Source: Candidatus Paralachnospira caecorum
Lineage (GTDB): Bacteria; Bacillota; Clostridia; Lachnospirales; Lachnospiraceae
DNA length: 39,963 nucleotides
Direction: 5' to 3'
Assembly (NCBI GenBank): GCA_904379015.1
Contig: CAJFHG010000026.1
Coordinates: forward strand, 1 to 39,963
Below the pieces are notes generated by a model. The model did no database searches, had not been told where the DNA came from, and saw only the letters and a list, made by a program, of their open reading frames with translations. Shown here one piece after another: positions 14,821-23,667 of the stretch; the first letter of the stretch is position 1, and the number at the start of each line of letters is the position of its first letter. A program made the position numbers and the translations under genes.

Positions 14821-17643
14821 TTGAACAAACCGGAAGTATCTGATCTTAAAACCAGAATCCTCCAGGCAGATCCTCTGGAGGCATGCAGACTGATGGAGTC
14901 TGATATGAAAGGTCTTTCCCAGGAGGAAGCCGAAAGGCGTCTGGAGAAATACGGGAAAAACGAACTGGCCCAGAAGAAAAAAGACAATATGCTGAAAAAG
15001 TTTCTGGCCAATTTTACCAGCCTCATGGCGCTCCTTCTCTGGGCGGGCGGCATTATGGCGATCGTTTCCGGCGCTCTGGAGCTGGGAATTTCGATTTTCT
15101 GCGTCAATCTGATCAACGGCCTGTTTTCCTTTTTCCAGGAATTCAAGGCGGAGAAGGCAACGAATGCCCTGCAGAAAATGCTGCCGGCCAATGCCCGGGT
15201 TGTACGGGACGGAAAAGAGACAAAGATCCTGGCGGCGGATATTGTGCCCGGAGATATCATGATCCTGGAGGAGGGCGACAAGATCAGCGCCGATGCCAGG
15301 ATTTTGAGAAGCAATGATTTCAGCGCGGACCAGTCCACGCTCACCGGGGAGAGCAATCCCATCCGGAAGAGCGGAGACGCGCTCAGACAGGAATGCAGCT
15401 ATCTGGAAGCGGAAAATATGATCTTTTCCGGAACTTCGGCGGCGGCGGGCACATGCCGGGCCGTCGTGGTGTCCACAGGAATGGACAGTGAGTTCGGAAA
15501 AATCGCCGATCTGACTCAGAATACAGAGAAGAGCCTGTCTCCCCTTCAGAAGGAGCTGAACATCCTGACCAAACAGATCGCGGTGATCGCGCTGAGCATC
15601 GGTCTTCTGTTCCTTCTGGTGGCGGTATTTCTGGTGAAGGATCCGCTGATGGAATCCTTCCTGTTTGCCCTCGGTATGATCGTGGCTTTCATTCCGGAGG
15701 GACTTTTGCCTGCCGTGACCCTTTCTCTGGCCCTGGCGGTGCAGAAGATGGCGAAGGAAAACGCGCTGGTGAAGAAACTGTCCGCAGTGGAGACCCTGGG
15801 CTGCACCAATGTGATCTGTTCGGATAAAACGGGCACGCTGACTCAGAATGAGATGACCGTCAACCATCTGTGGCTGATGGACGCGGAGATGTGTGTCAGC
15901 GGAGAGGGATATGAACCAAAGGGAGAGATCCGGGACGGAGACGTAGTCGTGACTGTGAAGAAAAGCAGCGGCCTGCGTCTGCTCCTGACGGGAGCGGCCC
16001 TGTGCGCGAATGCCCGGCTCCTGCCTCCGGAGGAAGGAAAGGAGCGCTACACGGTGCTGGGCGATCCCACAGAGGCCTGCCTGGGTGTGGCGGCGCAGAA
16101 GGGCGGGATCGACCTGGCCGTTATGTTCCAGCAGTATCCGAGGATCCTGGAGCTGCCCTTTGACTCCCGCAGAAAGCGGATGACAACGGTCCATCAGCTG
16201 AGGGAGCCCTTTGAGGGCAGCAGCAGGATTGCCTTCGTGAAGGGCGCGCCCAAAGAGGTGATGGAGCTTTGCGGCCGCTGCTATGACGCTTCCTCCTCCC
16301 GCCCCATGGAGGACAGGGACAGAGAGCGGATCATGGAGGCCAATGACCGGTACGCGAGAGAGGGACTGCGCGTGCTGGCAGTGGCGTACCGGCCTCTCAG
16401 AAAAGACGACGATACGCTGCCGTCATCCATCCGCGCCTATACGCCAGAAAATGTGGAGCGGGATCTGACCTTCCTGGGTCTTGTGGCCATGCAGGATCCG
16501 CCCCGCAGCGAGGTAAAGGAGGCAGTCAGCCTGTGCCGGAGCGCCGGCATCAAGATCATCATGATCACCGGCGATTACGGACTGACCGCGGAAAGCATTG
16601 CCAGAAAGATCGGAATCATCCAGAGCCCGGATGCCAGGGTGATATCCGGAAGCGAGCTGGCGGCCATGGATGAGGTCCAGCTGAAGGAAGCGCTGAAGGG
16701 CGAGGTAGTCTTTGCCCGCATGGCGCCGGAGCAGAAATACAGGATTGTCTGCGCCCTCCAGGAAATGGGCAATATTGTGGCGGTGACAGGGGACGGCGTC
16801 AACGACTCTCCTGCTCTGAAGAAGGCGGACATCGGCATCGCCATGGGCATCACCGGAACTGATGTGGCAAAGGAAGCGGCGGATATGATCCTGAGCGACG
16901 ATAATTTTGCCACGATCGTGAAGGCCATAGAAGAGGGCAGGACCGTCTATAATAACATACGGAAATTCCTGCGGTACATTTTCGACAGCAATACGCCGGA
17001 GGCGGCGGCTCCTGTGGCGTACCTGCTTTCCGGCGGACTGATTCCAACGCCCCTCACCATCATGCAGATCCTGACCATCGACATTGGGACAGACATGGTC
17101 CCGGCCCTGGGACTGGGCGCTGAGGCATCTGAAGCCAGTGTCATGAAACGGCCGCCCCGCAGGGCCGATGAACGGCTGCTGAACAAAAATGTGATCCTGG
17201 TCGGATTTATCTGGTACGGACTGCTGGGAACCGTGTTTGCCCTGGGCGGTTATTTTCTGGCAAACTTCCTGAACGGATGGCCGAATGTGCCCCTGGCGGC
17301 GGAGGGAACCGCTGTGTACAGACAGGCGACCACCATGATGCTGGCAGGCGTTGTGTTTTCTCAGATGGGCATGGTCATGAACAACAGGACAGATCATGAG
17401 TCGGTGTTCAGGCGGGGACTGTTCAGCAACCGCTACATCGACGCGGGCCTGGTGATCGAGCTGCTGATCCTGGCTGCGATCATCTATATCCCGTTCCTGA
17501 ACGGTGTTTTCAATACGGCGCCGATCGGTCTTCCGGAATGGGGTTACCTGATCTGCATTCCCTTTATCGTGTTTGGCCTGGAAGAAGGAAGAAAGAAATT
17601 GCTGCGCAGACGCAGGGCAGAAAGGAGCTGGAAAGAAGAATGA
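14821..17643 (+). CDS. P-type cation ATPase resembling Na+,K+-ATPase (type IIC-like)
   Basis: A 940-residue membrane pump that couples ATP hydrolysis to cation transport. It has the actuator TGES (175-178), phosphorylation site D335-KTGT, hinge TGDGVND and about ten membrane helices. M4 reads IPEGLLPAVTLSLALAVQKM (from 291), M5 SNTPEAAAP (723-731) and M6 DIGTDMVPA (754-762), with 'VMKRPPRR' after it. These match animal Na+,K+-ATPase motifs (PEGLL, SNIPE, DLGTDMVPA, MKRxPR), including the two M6 aspartates and M5 glutamate that bind ions. Ca2+ or Mg2+ pumps differ here. Start codon is TTG, with GAGGGAG immediately upstream. It overlaps the first RCK gene by 4 nt (ATGA). Ion specificity is inferred. 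Confidence 0.88.
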   Translation: MNKPEVSDLKTRILQADPLEACRLMESDMKGLSQEEAERRLEKYGKNELAQKKKDNMLKKFLANFTSLMALLLWAGGIMAIVSGALELGISIFCVNLINGLFSFFQEFKAEKATNALQKMLPANARVVRDGKETKILAADIVPGDIMILEEGDKISADARILRSNDFSADQSTLTGESNPIRKSGDALRQECSYLEAENMIFSGTSAAAGTCRAVVVSTGMDSEFGKIADLTQNTEKSLSPLQKELNILTKQIAVIALSIGLLFLLVAVFLVKDPLMESFLFALGMIVAFIPEGLLPAVTLSLALAVQKMAKENALVKKLSAVETLGCTNVICSDKTGTLTQNEMTVNHLWLMDAEMCVSGEGYEPKGEIRDGDVVVTVKKSSGLRLLLTGAALCANARLLPPEEGKERYTVLGDPTEACLGVAAQKGGIDLAVMFQQYPRILELPFDSRRKRMTTVHQLREPFEGSSRIAFVKGAPKEVMELCGRCYDASSSRPMEDRDRERIMEANDRYAREGLRVLAVAYRPLRKDDDTLPSSIRAYTPENVERDLTFLGLVAMQDPPRSEVKEAVSLCRSAGIKIIMITGDYGLTAESIARKIGIIQSPDARVISGSELAAMDEVQLKEALKGEVVFARMAPEQKYRIVCALQEMGNIVAVTGDGVNDSPALKKADIGIAMGITGTDVAKEAADMILSDDNFATIVKAIEEGRTVYNNIRKFLRYIFDSNTPEAAAPVAYLLSGGLIPTPLTIMQILTIDIGTDMVPALGLGAEASEASVMKRPPRRADERLLNKNVILVGFIWYGLLGTVFALGGYFLANFLNGWPNVPLAAEGTAVYRQATTMMLAGVVFSQMGMVMNNRTDHESVFRRGLFSNRYIDAGLVIELLILAAIIYIPFLNGVFNTAPIGLPEWGYLICIPFIVFGLEEGRKKLLRRRRAERSWKEE

Positions 17644-18290
17644 AAGTAGTGGTGATAGGATGCGGCAAATTCGGAGTCAGAGTATCAGAGTACCTGACCC
17701 GGAAAAATCATGATGTGACGATCGTAGACAATGATAAAGAAACCTTTCATGCCCTCAGCGGAGAGTTTACGGGGCACACCATCTGCGGAGTGGGATATGA
17801 CAGAGAAGTCCTGAAGGAGGCGGGAGTCGCGGCGGCGGATGTGCTGATCAGCTGTGCCAGCAGTGATTCCCTGAACGCGGTGATCGCCAGTATCGCCAAG
17901 AACATTTTCCATGTTCCCACGGTGATCGCCCGCATGTACGATCCGGTCAGGGCAAAAATGTTTGAATCCATGGGGATCTATACTGTTTCCATTACCCGGC
18001 TCGGGGTGGAAAACATCATGGAATATCTGGAAGAGAATAAAAGCTGGCGGGTGATCAGAAAACTGGGGAACGAGGACGTGCAGCTGGTCAAGGTGCGGGT
18101 TCCCGTCTCGCTGGAAGGAACGAAGCTGGCTGATCTGACAGTGGAGGGCAGGATGCAGCCGGTGGCGCTGGAGCGCCACGGCCAATCCATGCTTCCCGCA
18201 GAGGGCTTATGCTGTGAATATCACGACATGCTGTATCTGGCGGTGAGCAGGGATTATCTGGTGCAGGCCAGAGAGCGGCTGCAGCTGTAG
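17640..18290 (+). CDS. trkA: RCK/TrkA-type K+ regulator, first copy
   Basis: A 216-residue cytosolic protein. The N-terminal Rossmann fold (MKVVVIGCGKFGVRVSEYL, GxGxxG at 7-12; acidic strand end IVDND) should bind NAD(H) or a nucleotide. The C-terminal RCK-C domain (about 140-216) binds a small ligand. Such proteins normally gate TrkH/KtrB potassium channels as rings on the cytoplasmic face. Here the start ATG overlaps the stop of the ATPase gene (ATGA), indicating coupled translation, and a second RCK gene follows. No TrkH/KtrB-like membrane gene is in the window. Confidence 0.92.
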   Translation: MKVVVIGCGKFGVRVSEYLTRKNHDVTIVDNDKETFHALSGEFTGHTICGVGYDREVLKEAGVAAADVLISCASSDSLNAVIASIAKNIFHVPTVIARMYDPVRAKMFESMGIYTVSITRLGVENIMEYLEENKSWRVIRKLGNEDVQLVKVRVPVSLEGTKLADLTVEGRMQPVALERHGQSMLPAEGLCCEYHDMLYLAVSRDYLVQARERLQL

Positions 18291-18308
18291 GCAGAAAGGA
18301 GATCATCT

Positions 18309-18986
18309 ATGAAAATCATAATTGTAGGCGGCGGACAGGTCGGCGGATACATTGCGGGCCTGCTCCTGGAGAACGGCCACAATGTCGTGGTCATAGAAAA
18401 TAAAGAAAGAGCCCTCCAGACCATGAGAAGAAACGGGATCGGGGAAGCATCCATCCTGGTGGGCGACGGCACGGACGCCCTGCTCCTGGAGAAGGCGGGG
18501 ATCATGAGCTGCAATGCCCTGGTCTGCGCCACAGGCACCGACGAGGTAAATCTGACGGCAGCCATGATGGCAAAATTCGAGTATGATGTGCCGAAGGTTG
18601 TGGCCAGAGTCAACAATCCCAGAAACGCCTGGCTGTTCAATTCCGGTATGGGCGTGGATGTGCGCATCAACCAGGCCGACATCATCGGACATATGGTCGC
18701 CGATGAAATGAACTACCACTCGATCATGACCCTGATGCGCCTTTCCAAGGGAGAATATTCCATTGTCCGGGTTTACGTGGATTATCATTCTCCTACTGTG
18801 GACAAATCCATCGCCGAGATCAGCCTTCCGGCCCAGGCTGTGCTGATCGCCATTTATGAGGAGGATACCATGATCATTCCCCACGGCGAGACCGTGATCC
18901 GGGCCGGCCAGTATATCCTGGCCTTCGCCGATGAGGCGGCCATGAAGGAGCTGAACCGGATTTTCGGATCAGGAGAAAGCGTCTGA
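18309..18986 (+). CDS. trkA: RCK/TrkA-type K+ regulator, second copy
   Basis: A 225-residue paralogue of the preceding gene, with MKIIIVGGGQVGGYIAGLLL (GxGxxG dinucleotide motif), VIENKE at the end of strand 2, LVGDGTDALLLEKAGI and ALVCATGTDEVNLTAA. It continues into a C-terminal RCK-C domain. AAAGGAG lies at 18296-18302. Two different RCK subunits in one operon suggest a mixed ring, or two separate partners. The operon seems to end here, since the next promoter lies 170 nt on. It probably senses NAD(H), ATP/ADP or c-di-AMP, as known for the family; which one cannot be read from sequence. Confidence 0.92.
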   Translation: MKIIIVGGGQVGGYIAGLLLENGHNVVVIENKERALQTMRRNGIGEASILVGDGTDALLLEKAGIMSCNALVCATGTDEVNLTAAMMAKFEYDVPKVVARVNNPRNAWLFNSGMGVDVRINQADIIGHMVADEMNYHSIMTLMRLSKGEYSIVRVYVDYHSPTVDKSIAEISLPAQAVLIAIYEEDTMIIPHGETVIRAGQYILAFADEAAMKELNRIFGSGESV

Positions 18987-19158
18987 CCGGGCGGGAAGAT
19001 GAGACAGAAAACAGGGCAGGAGAGGACAAAGACCGCGGCAGAAAAGAGGACTCGAAAGCGCCGGAAGGCGGGCAGAAAATGTGGCGGGAAATGTGGCACA
19101 AGAAGTGAATAAAATCCCGCGGAAATCCTGGTTTTTTCTGGCTGTTTATGATAAGGGG

Positions 19159-19187
19159 TTGCTTTTTTCTATAAAACTCATTACAAT
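19159..19187 (+). promoter_or_regulatory. Promoter of the polysaccharide locus
   Basis: TTGCTT (19159-19164) and TACAAT (19182-19187) are 17 bp apart. Transcription would start near 19194. The 170 nt before it (18987-19158) hold no gene I can support, only purine-rich sequence with a short AAATGTGGC direct repeat near 19077-19098. Confidence 0.75.
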
Positions 19188-19189
19188 AT

Positions 19190-19261
19190 TACGTGACGGT
19201 TTTGGTCATGTGTACAGGTATAACGAAAGAGAGACTCAGGATAAGCCGGTCTCTCTTTTTT
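19190..19261 (+). terminator. Leader stem-loop and intrinsic terminator (possible attenuator)
   Basis: Within the leader, ACGTGAC (about 19191-19197) can pair with GTCATGT (about 19205-19211, one G-U pair). AAAGAGAGAC (19226-19235) then pairs with GTCTCTCTTT (19249-19258), followed by a T-run to 19261. This is a bona fide terminator shape, placed about 30-65 nt downstream of the promoter and before the first gene at 19284. That layout is expected for transcription attenuation or processive antitermination. Confidence 0.7.
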
Positions 19262-19283
19262 AACGTTTGACGGGGGAGATAAA

Positions 19284-21299
19284 ATGAAGCTTCGCGGAAA
19301 GCACATTATAAAAAACAGGGAGCTGTTTCTCCGGAGGGTCGCGCTGGTGTTCCTGGATATTCTGGTGATCCTGGTCAGCATGGCGGGGGCCCTGTGGATC
19401 CGGTTTGATTTCAGCTTTACCCAGATCGAGCCGGTGTTTCTGGAGTCGGTCCGGGAATATCTTTACATCAATATGGTCACGACCCTGTTTCTGTTCTGGC
19501 TTTTCCGGCTTTACAGCAGTCTGTGGCGGTTTGCCAGCGTAGTGGAGATGAAAAACGTGGTCTGCGCGGTGCTGGCGTCCACTCTGGCCCAGGCGGCGGG
19601 GATGTGGATCCTGGATCTGCGGGTTCCCCGGAGCTATCCGTTCCTGTATCTGCTGATCCTGGCGGCGCTGACGGTCGTGGACCGTTTTTCCTACCGCTTT
19701 ATCAGGATCATGCGCCATAATCTTCTGCAGAGCAGGAAAGCGGAGCCTCTGTGCACCATGGTCGTGGGAGCGGGCGCGGCCGGGTATATGATCGTCCGGG
19801 AGATGAAAAACAGCAAGCATCTGAACAGGACGATCCCCTGTGTCGTAGACGATGATCCTGTCAAGATCGGTACATATCTCCAGGGCATTCCCGTGGTCGG
19901 CGGGAAGGAGGAGATTCCCTATTACGCGGAAAAATATCAGGTGGAGGAGATCGTCATCGCCATTCCGACCCTCGCGTCCGCGGCAAAGAAGGGGCTTCTG
20001 GATATCTGCCAGAAGACAAGCTGCAAGATCCTGATGCTTCCCGGCATTTACCAGCTGGTCAATGAGGAGGTCAGCGTGTCCATGCTCCGGGAGGTGGAGA
20101 TCGAGGATCTGCTGGGCCGGGATCCGGTGAAGCTGGAGATGGAGGAGATCATGGATTATGTCCAGGGCAAGGTGATCCTGGTCACCGGCGGGGGCGGCTC
20201 CATCGGAAGCGAGATCTGCCGTCAGCTGGCCCTCCATCATCCGAAACAGCTGATCATTCTGGATGTCTATGAAAACAATGCCTATGATATTCAGAACGAG
20301 CTGGTCAAAAAGCATCCGGATCTGAACCTTCTGGTGCTCATCGGATCCGTCCGGGACCACGGGAGGGTGGATGACATCTTTGAAACTTATCATCCCCAGC
20401 TTGTCTTTCACGCGGCCGCCCACAAGCATGTGCCGCTTATGGAGGACAGTCCCAATGAGGCGATCAAGAACAACGTGCTGGGCACGTATCTGGTGGCGAA
20501 CGCGGCGGATCGTTTCAGCGCGGAAAAGATGGTGCTGATCTCCACGGACAAGGCAGTCCGGCCGACCAATATCATGGGCGCTTCCAAGCGGATCTGCGAG
20601 CTGATCATAGAGGCCTTCGCCAGAAAGTCAAAGACCGAATATGCCGCCGTCCGGTTCGGAAATGTGCTGGGAAGCAACGGGAGCGTGATCCCGCTGTTCC
20701 GGAAACAGATCGCAGAGGGCGGGCCGGTCACAGTGACCCATCCTGATATCATCCGGTATTTTATGACCATTCCCGAGGCGGTGAACCTGGTCCTTCAGTG
20801 CGGGGCGCTGGCGAAGGAAGGAGAAATCTTCATTCTGGACATGGGAGATCCGGTGAAGATCGCGGATCTGGCAGAGAAAATGATCCGCCTTTCCGGACTG
20901 ATCCCGGGTGAGGACATTGAGATCAAATATACGGGACTGAGACCCGGAGAGAAGCTCTACGAGGAACTTCTGATCAGCGAGGCGAATCTCAGGACCACTG
21001 CCAATAAAAAAATATTTATTGTACAGCAGACCGATATGAACGCGGAGTGGCTGCTGAGAAAAATTCCCTTTCTGATCCAGAGCGCGTTCCGGGAGCATAC
21101 CGATATCCGGACGCTCGTGAAAAAGCTGGTGCCCGAGTATAAGATCCCGGACAGCAGTCCCATAGAGGAGGCGGCTGTGACCCTGGAAGAAGATCCGGCG
21201 CGGGACGAAGAGATGGAGCGTGTATTCGCCGCGCAGGCGGCATGGGCGGAGCAGAAAGAGAACTGCCGGGGAACGCCGCGGGAAAAAGCTCCGGATTGA
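19284..21299 (+). CDS. Membrane UDP-sugar 4,6-dehydratase (PglF/CapD/WbpM type)
   Basis: A 671-residue enzyme that likely converts UDP-GlcNAc to the 4-keto-6-deoxy sugar, the first step to bacillosamine- or FucNAc-type residues. Four N-terminal membrane helices (about 15-135) precede a Rossmann CoA-binding-like domain (VVGAGAAGYM). The catalytic SDR domain follows, with TGGGGSIGSE (301-310), STDKA (420-424) and MGASKR (431-436). Met replaces the usual Tyr of the YxxxK motif, as in the 4,6-dehydratases of this family. A charged C-terminal tail of about 60 residues is poorly conserved. It is the first gene of the polysaccharide locus, with GGGGGAG in front. Confidence 0.92.
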   Translation: MKLRGKHIIKNRELFLRRVALVFLDILVILVSMAGALWIRFDFSFTQIEPVFLESVREYLYINMVTTLFLFWLFRLYSSLWRFASVVEMKNVVCAVLASTLAQAAGMWILDLRVPRSYPFLYLLILAALTVVDRFSYRFIRIMRHNLLQSRKAEPLCTMVVGAGAAGYMIVREMKNSKHLNRTIPCVVDDDPVKIGTYLQGIPVVGGKEEIPYYAEKYQVEEIVIAIPTLASAAKKGLLDICQKTSCKILMLPGIYQLVNEEVSVSMLREVEIEDLLGRDPVKLEMEEIMDYVQGKVILVTGGGGSIGSEICRQLALHHPKQLIILDVYENNAYDIQNELVKKHPDLNLLVLIGSVRDHGRVDDIFETYHPQLVFHAAAHKHVPLMEDSPNEAIKNNVLGTYLVANAADRFSAEKMVLISTDKAVRPTNIMGASKRICELIIEAFARKSKTEYAAVRFGNVLGSNGSVIPLFRKQIAEGGPVTVTHPDIIRYFMTIPEAVNLVLQCGALAKEGEIFILDMGDPVKIADLAEKMIRLSGLIPGEDIEIKYTGLRPGEKLYEELLISEANLRTTANKKIFIVQQTDMNAEWLLRKIPFLIQSAFREHTDIRTLVKKLVPEYKIPDSSPIEEAAVTLEEDPARDEEMERVFAAQAAWAEQKENCRGTPREKAPD

Positions 21300-21348
21300 A
21301 ACGCCGGGGAAGCTGTGCTATACTGAATCAGAGGAAAGGATCAGATCA

Positions 21349-21825
21349 ATGCAGGAAAAGATTCCGGTCAGAAAAGTGGACGCCGGCATCTGGCTGGATG
21401 CCGTCAGGGAACTTTTGGAGGAAGGGAAGGAAGTTCCTCTGGTCATCACAGGGAACAGTATGTCTCCGTTCCTGGTTCACGAAAGGGATACGCTGCTGAT
21501 CGGAAAGCCGCGGCTGCCTCTGAAAAAAGGGGACATGGCTTTTTATCAGAGAGAAAACGGCCAGTATGTGATGCACCGGATCCGCCGGGTGCGCGGAAGC
21601 TGCCCGGGGAGGCAGTATTATTTTATCGGAGATGCCCAGACGGTGACGGAGGGGCCGGTTCCGGAGGACCGGATCTTCGGCGTGATCACGGCTGTGCGCA
21701 GAAAGGGAAGATGGATCCGGCAGGGAAGCTTCTGGTGGGAATTTTTCCGGGTCGTATGGATCCGCATGGTGCCTCTGCGGAAAACGGCAGTGAGGATCTA
21801 CGGAGCAGTCATAAAACGCAGATGA
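21349..21825 (+). CDS. S24/S26 peptidase, SipW-like (Ser-His type)
   Basis: A 158-residue protein with the signal-peptidase core. ITGNSMSPFL carries the nucleophile Ser37, and a strand KKGDMAFYQRENGQYVMHRI follows, in which His76 stands where bacterial type I peptidases have Lys. Then comes YYFIGDAQ (GD box) and PEDRIFGVITAV. A Ser-His pair is typical of SipW/ER-type signal peptidases. No clear membrane helix is visible, which is unusual for an exported-protein processing enzyme; a Trp-rich segment near the C-terminus might bind membrane. ATG 21349 follows AAAGGA. It precedes an ABC exporter gene, so it may process or release the exported substrate. Confidence 0.75.
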   Translation: MQEKIPVRKVDAGIWLDAVRELLEEGKEVPLVITGNSMSPFLVHERDTLLIGKPRLPLKKGDMAFYQRENGQYVMHRIRRVRGSCPGRQYYFIGDAQTVTEGPVPEDRIFGVITAVRRKGRWIRQGSFWWEFFRVVWIRMVPLRKTAVRIYGAVIKRR

Positions 21826-21912
21826 TCCTGCCGGGCAGAACGGGACCGGGCCGCACAGGTCCGGAGACCGCGGACAGGATATCACATAAAAACGGCAGGC
21901 CAGGAAGAGTGG

Positions 21913-23637
21913 ATGAGGTTGCTTAAGAAATTTTTCAGAAAGATCCGGGAAGGATATCTGGAAGAAATGTACAGGGAAGCAAAGTGGATGTATCAATATG
22001 CGAAAAAGTATTGGGCATCCATTTGTTTTTATATCATAGCGGGCGTGTTCAGCACGGGCATGAGTCTGGGCGGCAGCGTGGCCTCCAAGGTGCTGATCGA
22101 CACGGTGACAGGCGTGCAGACCGGCAGGATCGGGATGGTCATCGGTCTCATGATCGGCATGGCGCTGGGCAATATCGCCGCGAAGGCCGTGATCAGCCGG
22201 ATATCTGCCAGGATCAGCGTGGATGTCCAGAATGAGATACGGGCTGACATTTACAATAAGATCATTTATACGGACTGGGAGTCGCTTCACGAGTTCAGGA
22301 GCGGGGATCTTCTGAACCGGCTCAGCACGGATGTGAGCCAGGTCGCCGACAGCGTCATCGGCTGGATCCCCAGCCTGGTGACCCGGCTGGTGCAGTTTAT
22401 CGGAACCTTTGCCATTATCTTTTATTACGATCCGGTGATGGCGGGAATCGCGCTGTTAAGCGCGCCGGTGATGCTGCTGGTGTCCCGTTACCTGATGCGG
22501 CGCATGCGTATCTATAACAAAGAAATGCGGGAGATCAGCAGTGATCTGATGTCCTATCAGAATGATTCCTTTCAGAATATCCAGACGGTCAAGGCCTTCG
22601 GCCTGATGGATCTGTTCCGGGACAGGCTGCAGAAGATGCAGGTCCGCTACAGGACGAAGATGCTGGATTATAACCGGTTTTCCGTTTATACTTCTTCTTT
22701 TATGTCGGTGGTGGGAATGCTGGTCTCCTATATCTGCTTTGGTTGGAGCGTTTACCGCCTCTGGAGCGGATATATCACGACAGGGACCATGATCATGTTC
22801 CTGCAGATGGCCAGCTCCCTGTCTTCTTCCTTCTCTCTGCTGATCCAGGTGGTCCCGTCGGCGATCAGCGCGGCAACCTGCGCGGGCAGGCTGATGGCGG
22901 TGACGGAGCTGAAGAAGGAGGAGATCCGGGACGAGGAGGGCGTGGAGGCCCTGAAAAAGGTCAAAGATGAGGGCATATCCGTCTATCTGTCCCAGGCGGA
23001 CGTGATCTACAAAGAAGGAAACAAGGTGCTGGAAAAAGGCGATTTCCAGGCGGAAAAGGGGGAGATCGTGGCCGTGATCGGCCCCTCCGGGGAAGGGAAG
23101 ACGACGCTGGTGAGAGTGCTTCTGGGCCTGATCTATCCGGTGGAAGGGACGGCCAGGCTGGTGGGAAAGGACGGCGCGTCATGTCAGATCTCATCTGCCA
23201 CCAGATCGTTTTTCAGCTATGTGCCTCAGGGAAATACCATATTTGCCGGGACTGTGGCGGAAAATATGCGGATGGTGAAACGTGACGCCACGGATGAGGA
23301 GATCATAAGCGCCCTGAAGTCCGGCTGCGCCTGGGAGTTTGTGAAGGAGCTTCCGGAAGGGATCAACAGCATGATCGGCGAGCGGGGAACCGGCATTTCC
23401 GAAGGACAGGCCCAGCGGATCGCCATTGCCAGGGCAGTGCTCCGGGACGCCCCGGTGCTTCTGCTGGATGAGGCGACTTCCGCCCTCGATATGGAAATTG
23501 AAGAGCGGGTGCTGAACAACATCATGAAGCATGGGAAGAATAAAACCTGTATCGTGACCACTCACCGTCCCAGCGTACTGTCGGTGAGCGATCATATATA
23601 TGAGATCAGGGACAACAGACTGGAACAGCTGAAATAA
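21913..23637 (+). CDS. ABC exporter, fused membrane and ATPase domains
   Basis: A 574-residue half-transporter that would work as a homodimer. Six membrane helices (about 35-325) precede an ATPase domain with Walker A GPSGEGKT (390-397), Q-loop Gln439, signature ISEGQ (495-499, replacing LSGGQ), Walker B LLLDE (516-520) and the H-loop TTHRPS. The fold is that of lipid A, peptide or drug exporters. No N-terminal C39 peptidase domain is present. The upstream S26 peptidase and downstream sortase suggest export of a peptide or lipid-linked component of the surface, but the cargo is not visible. Confidence 0.88.
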   Translation: MRLLKKFFRKIREGYLEEMYREAKWMYQYAKKYWASICFYIIAGVFSTGMSLGGSVASKVLIDTVTGVQTGRIGMVIGLMIGMALGNIAAKAVISRISARISVDVQNEIRADIYNKIIYTDWESLHEFRSGDLLNRLSTDVSQVADSVIGWIPSLVTRLVQFIGTFAIIFYYDPVMAGIALLSAPVMLLVSRYLMRRMRIYNKEMREISSDLMSYQNDSFQNIQTVKAFGLMDLFRDRLQKMQVRYRTKMLDYNRFSVYTSSFMSVVGMLVSYICFGWSVYRLWSGYITTGTMIMFLQMASSLSSSFSLLIQVVPSAISAATCAGRLMAVTELKKEEIRDEEGVEALKKVKDEGISVYLSQADVIYKEGNKVLEKGDFQAEKGEIVAVIGPSGEGKTTLVRVLLGLIYPVEGTARLVGKDGASCQISSATRSFFSYVPQGNTIFAGTVAENMRMVKRDATDEEIISALKSGCAWEFVKELPEGINSMIGERGTGISEGQAQRIAIARAVLRDAPVLLLDEATSALDMEIEERVLNNIMKHGKNKTCIVTTHRPSVLSVSDHIYEIRDNRLEQLK

Positions 23638-23667
23638 TGACAGATCAAGACTGGAAGGACAGAGACA

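Noticed and set aside
14800-16194. Minus-strand open frame of 464 codons
   Set aside because: Opposite the P-type ATPase. The composition (His, Gln, Arg) is that of a complement frame and no domain is recognisable.
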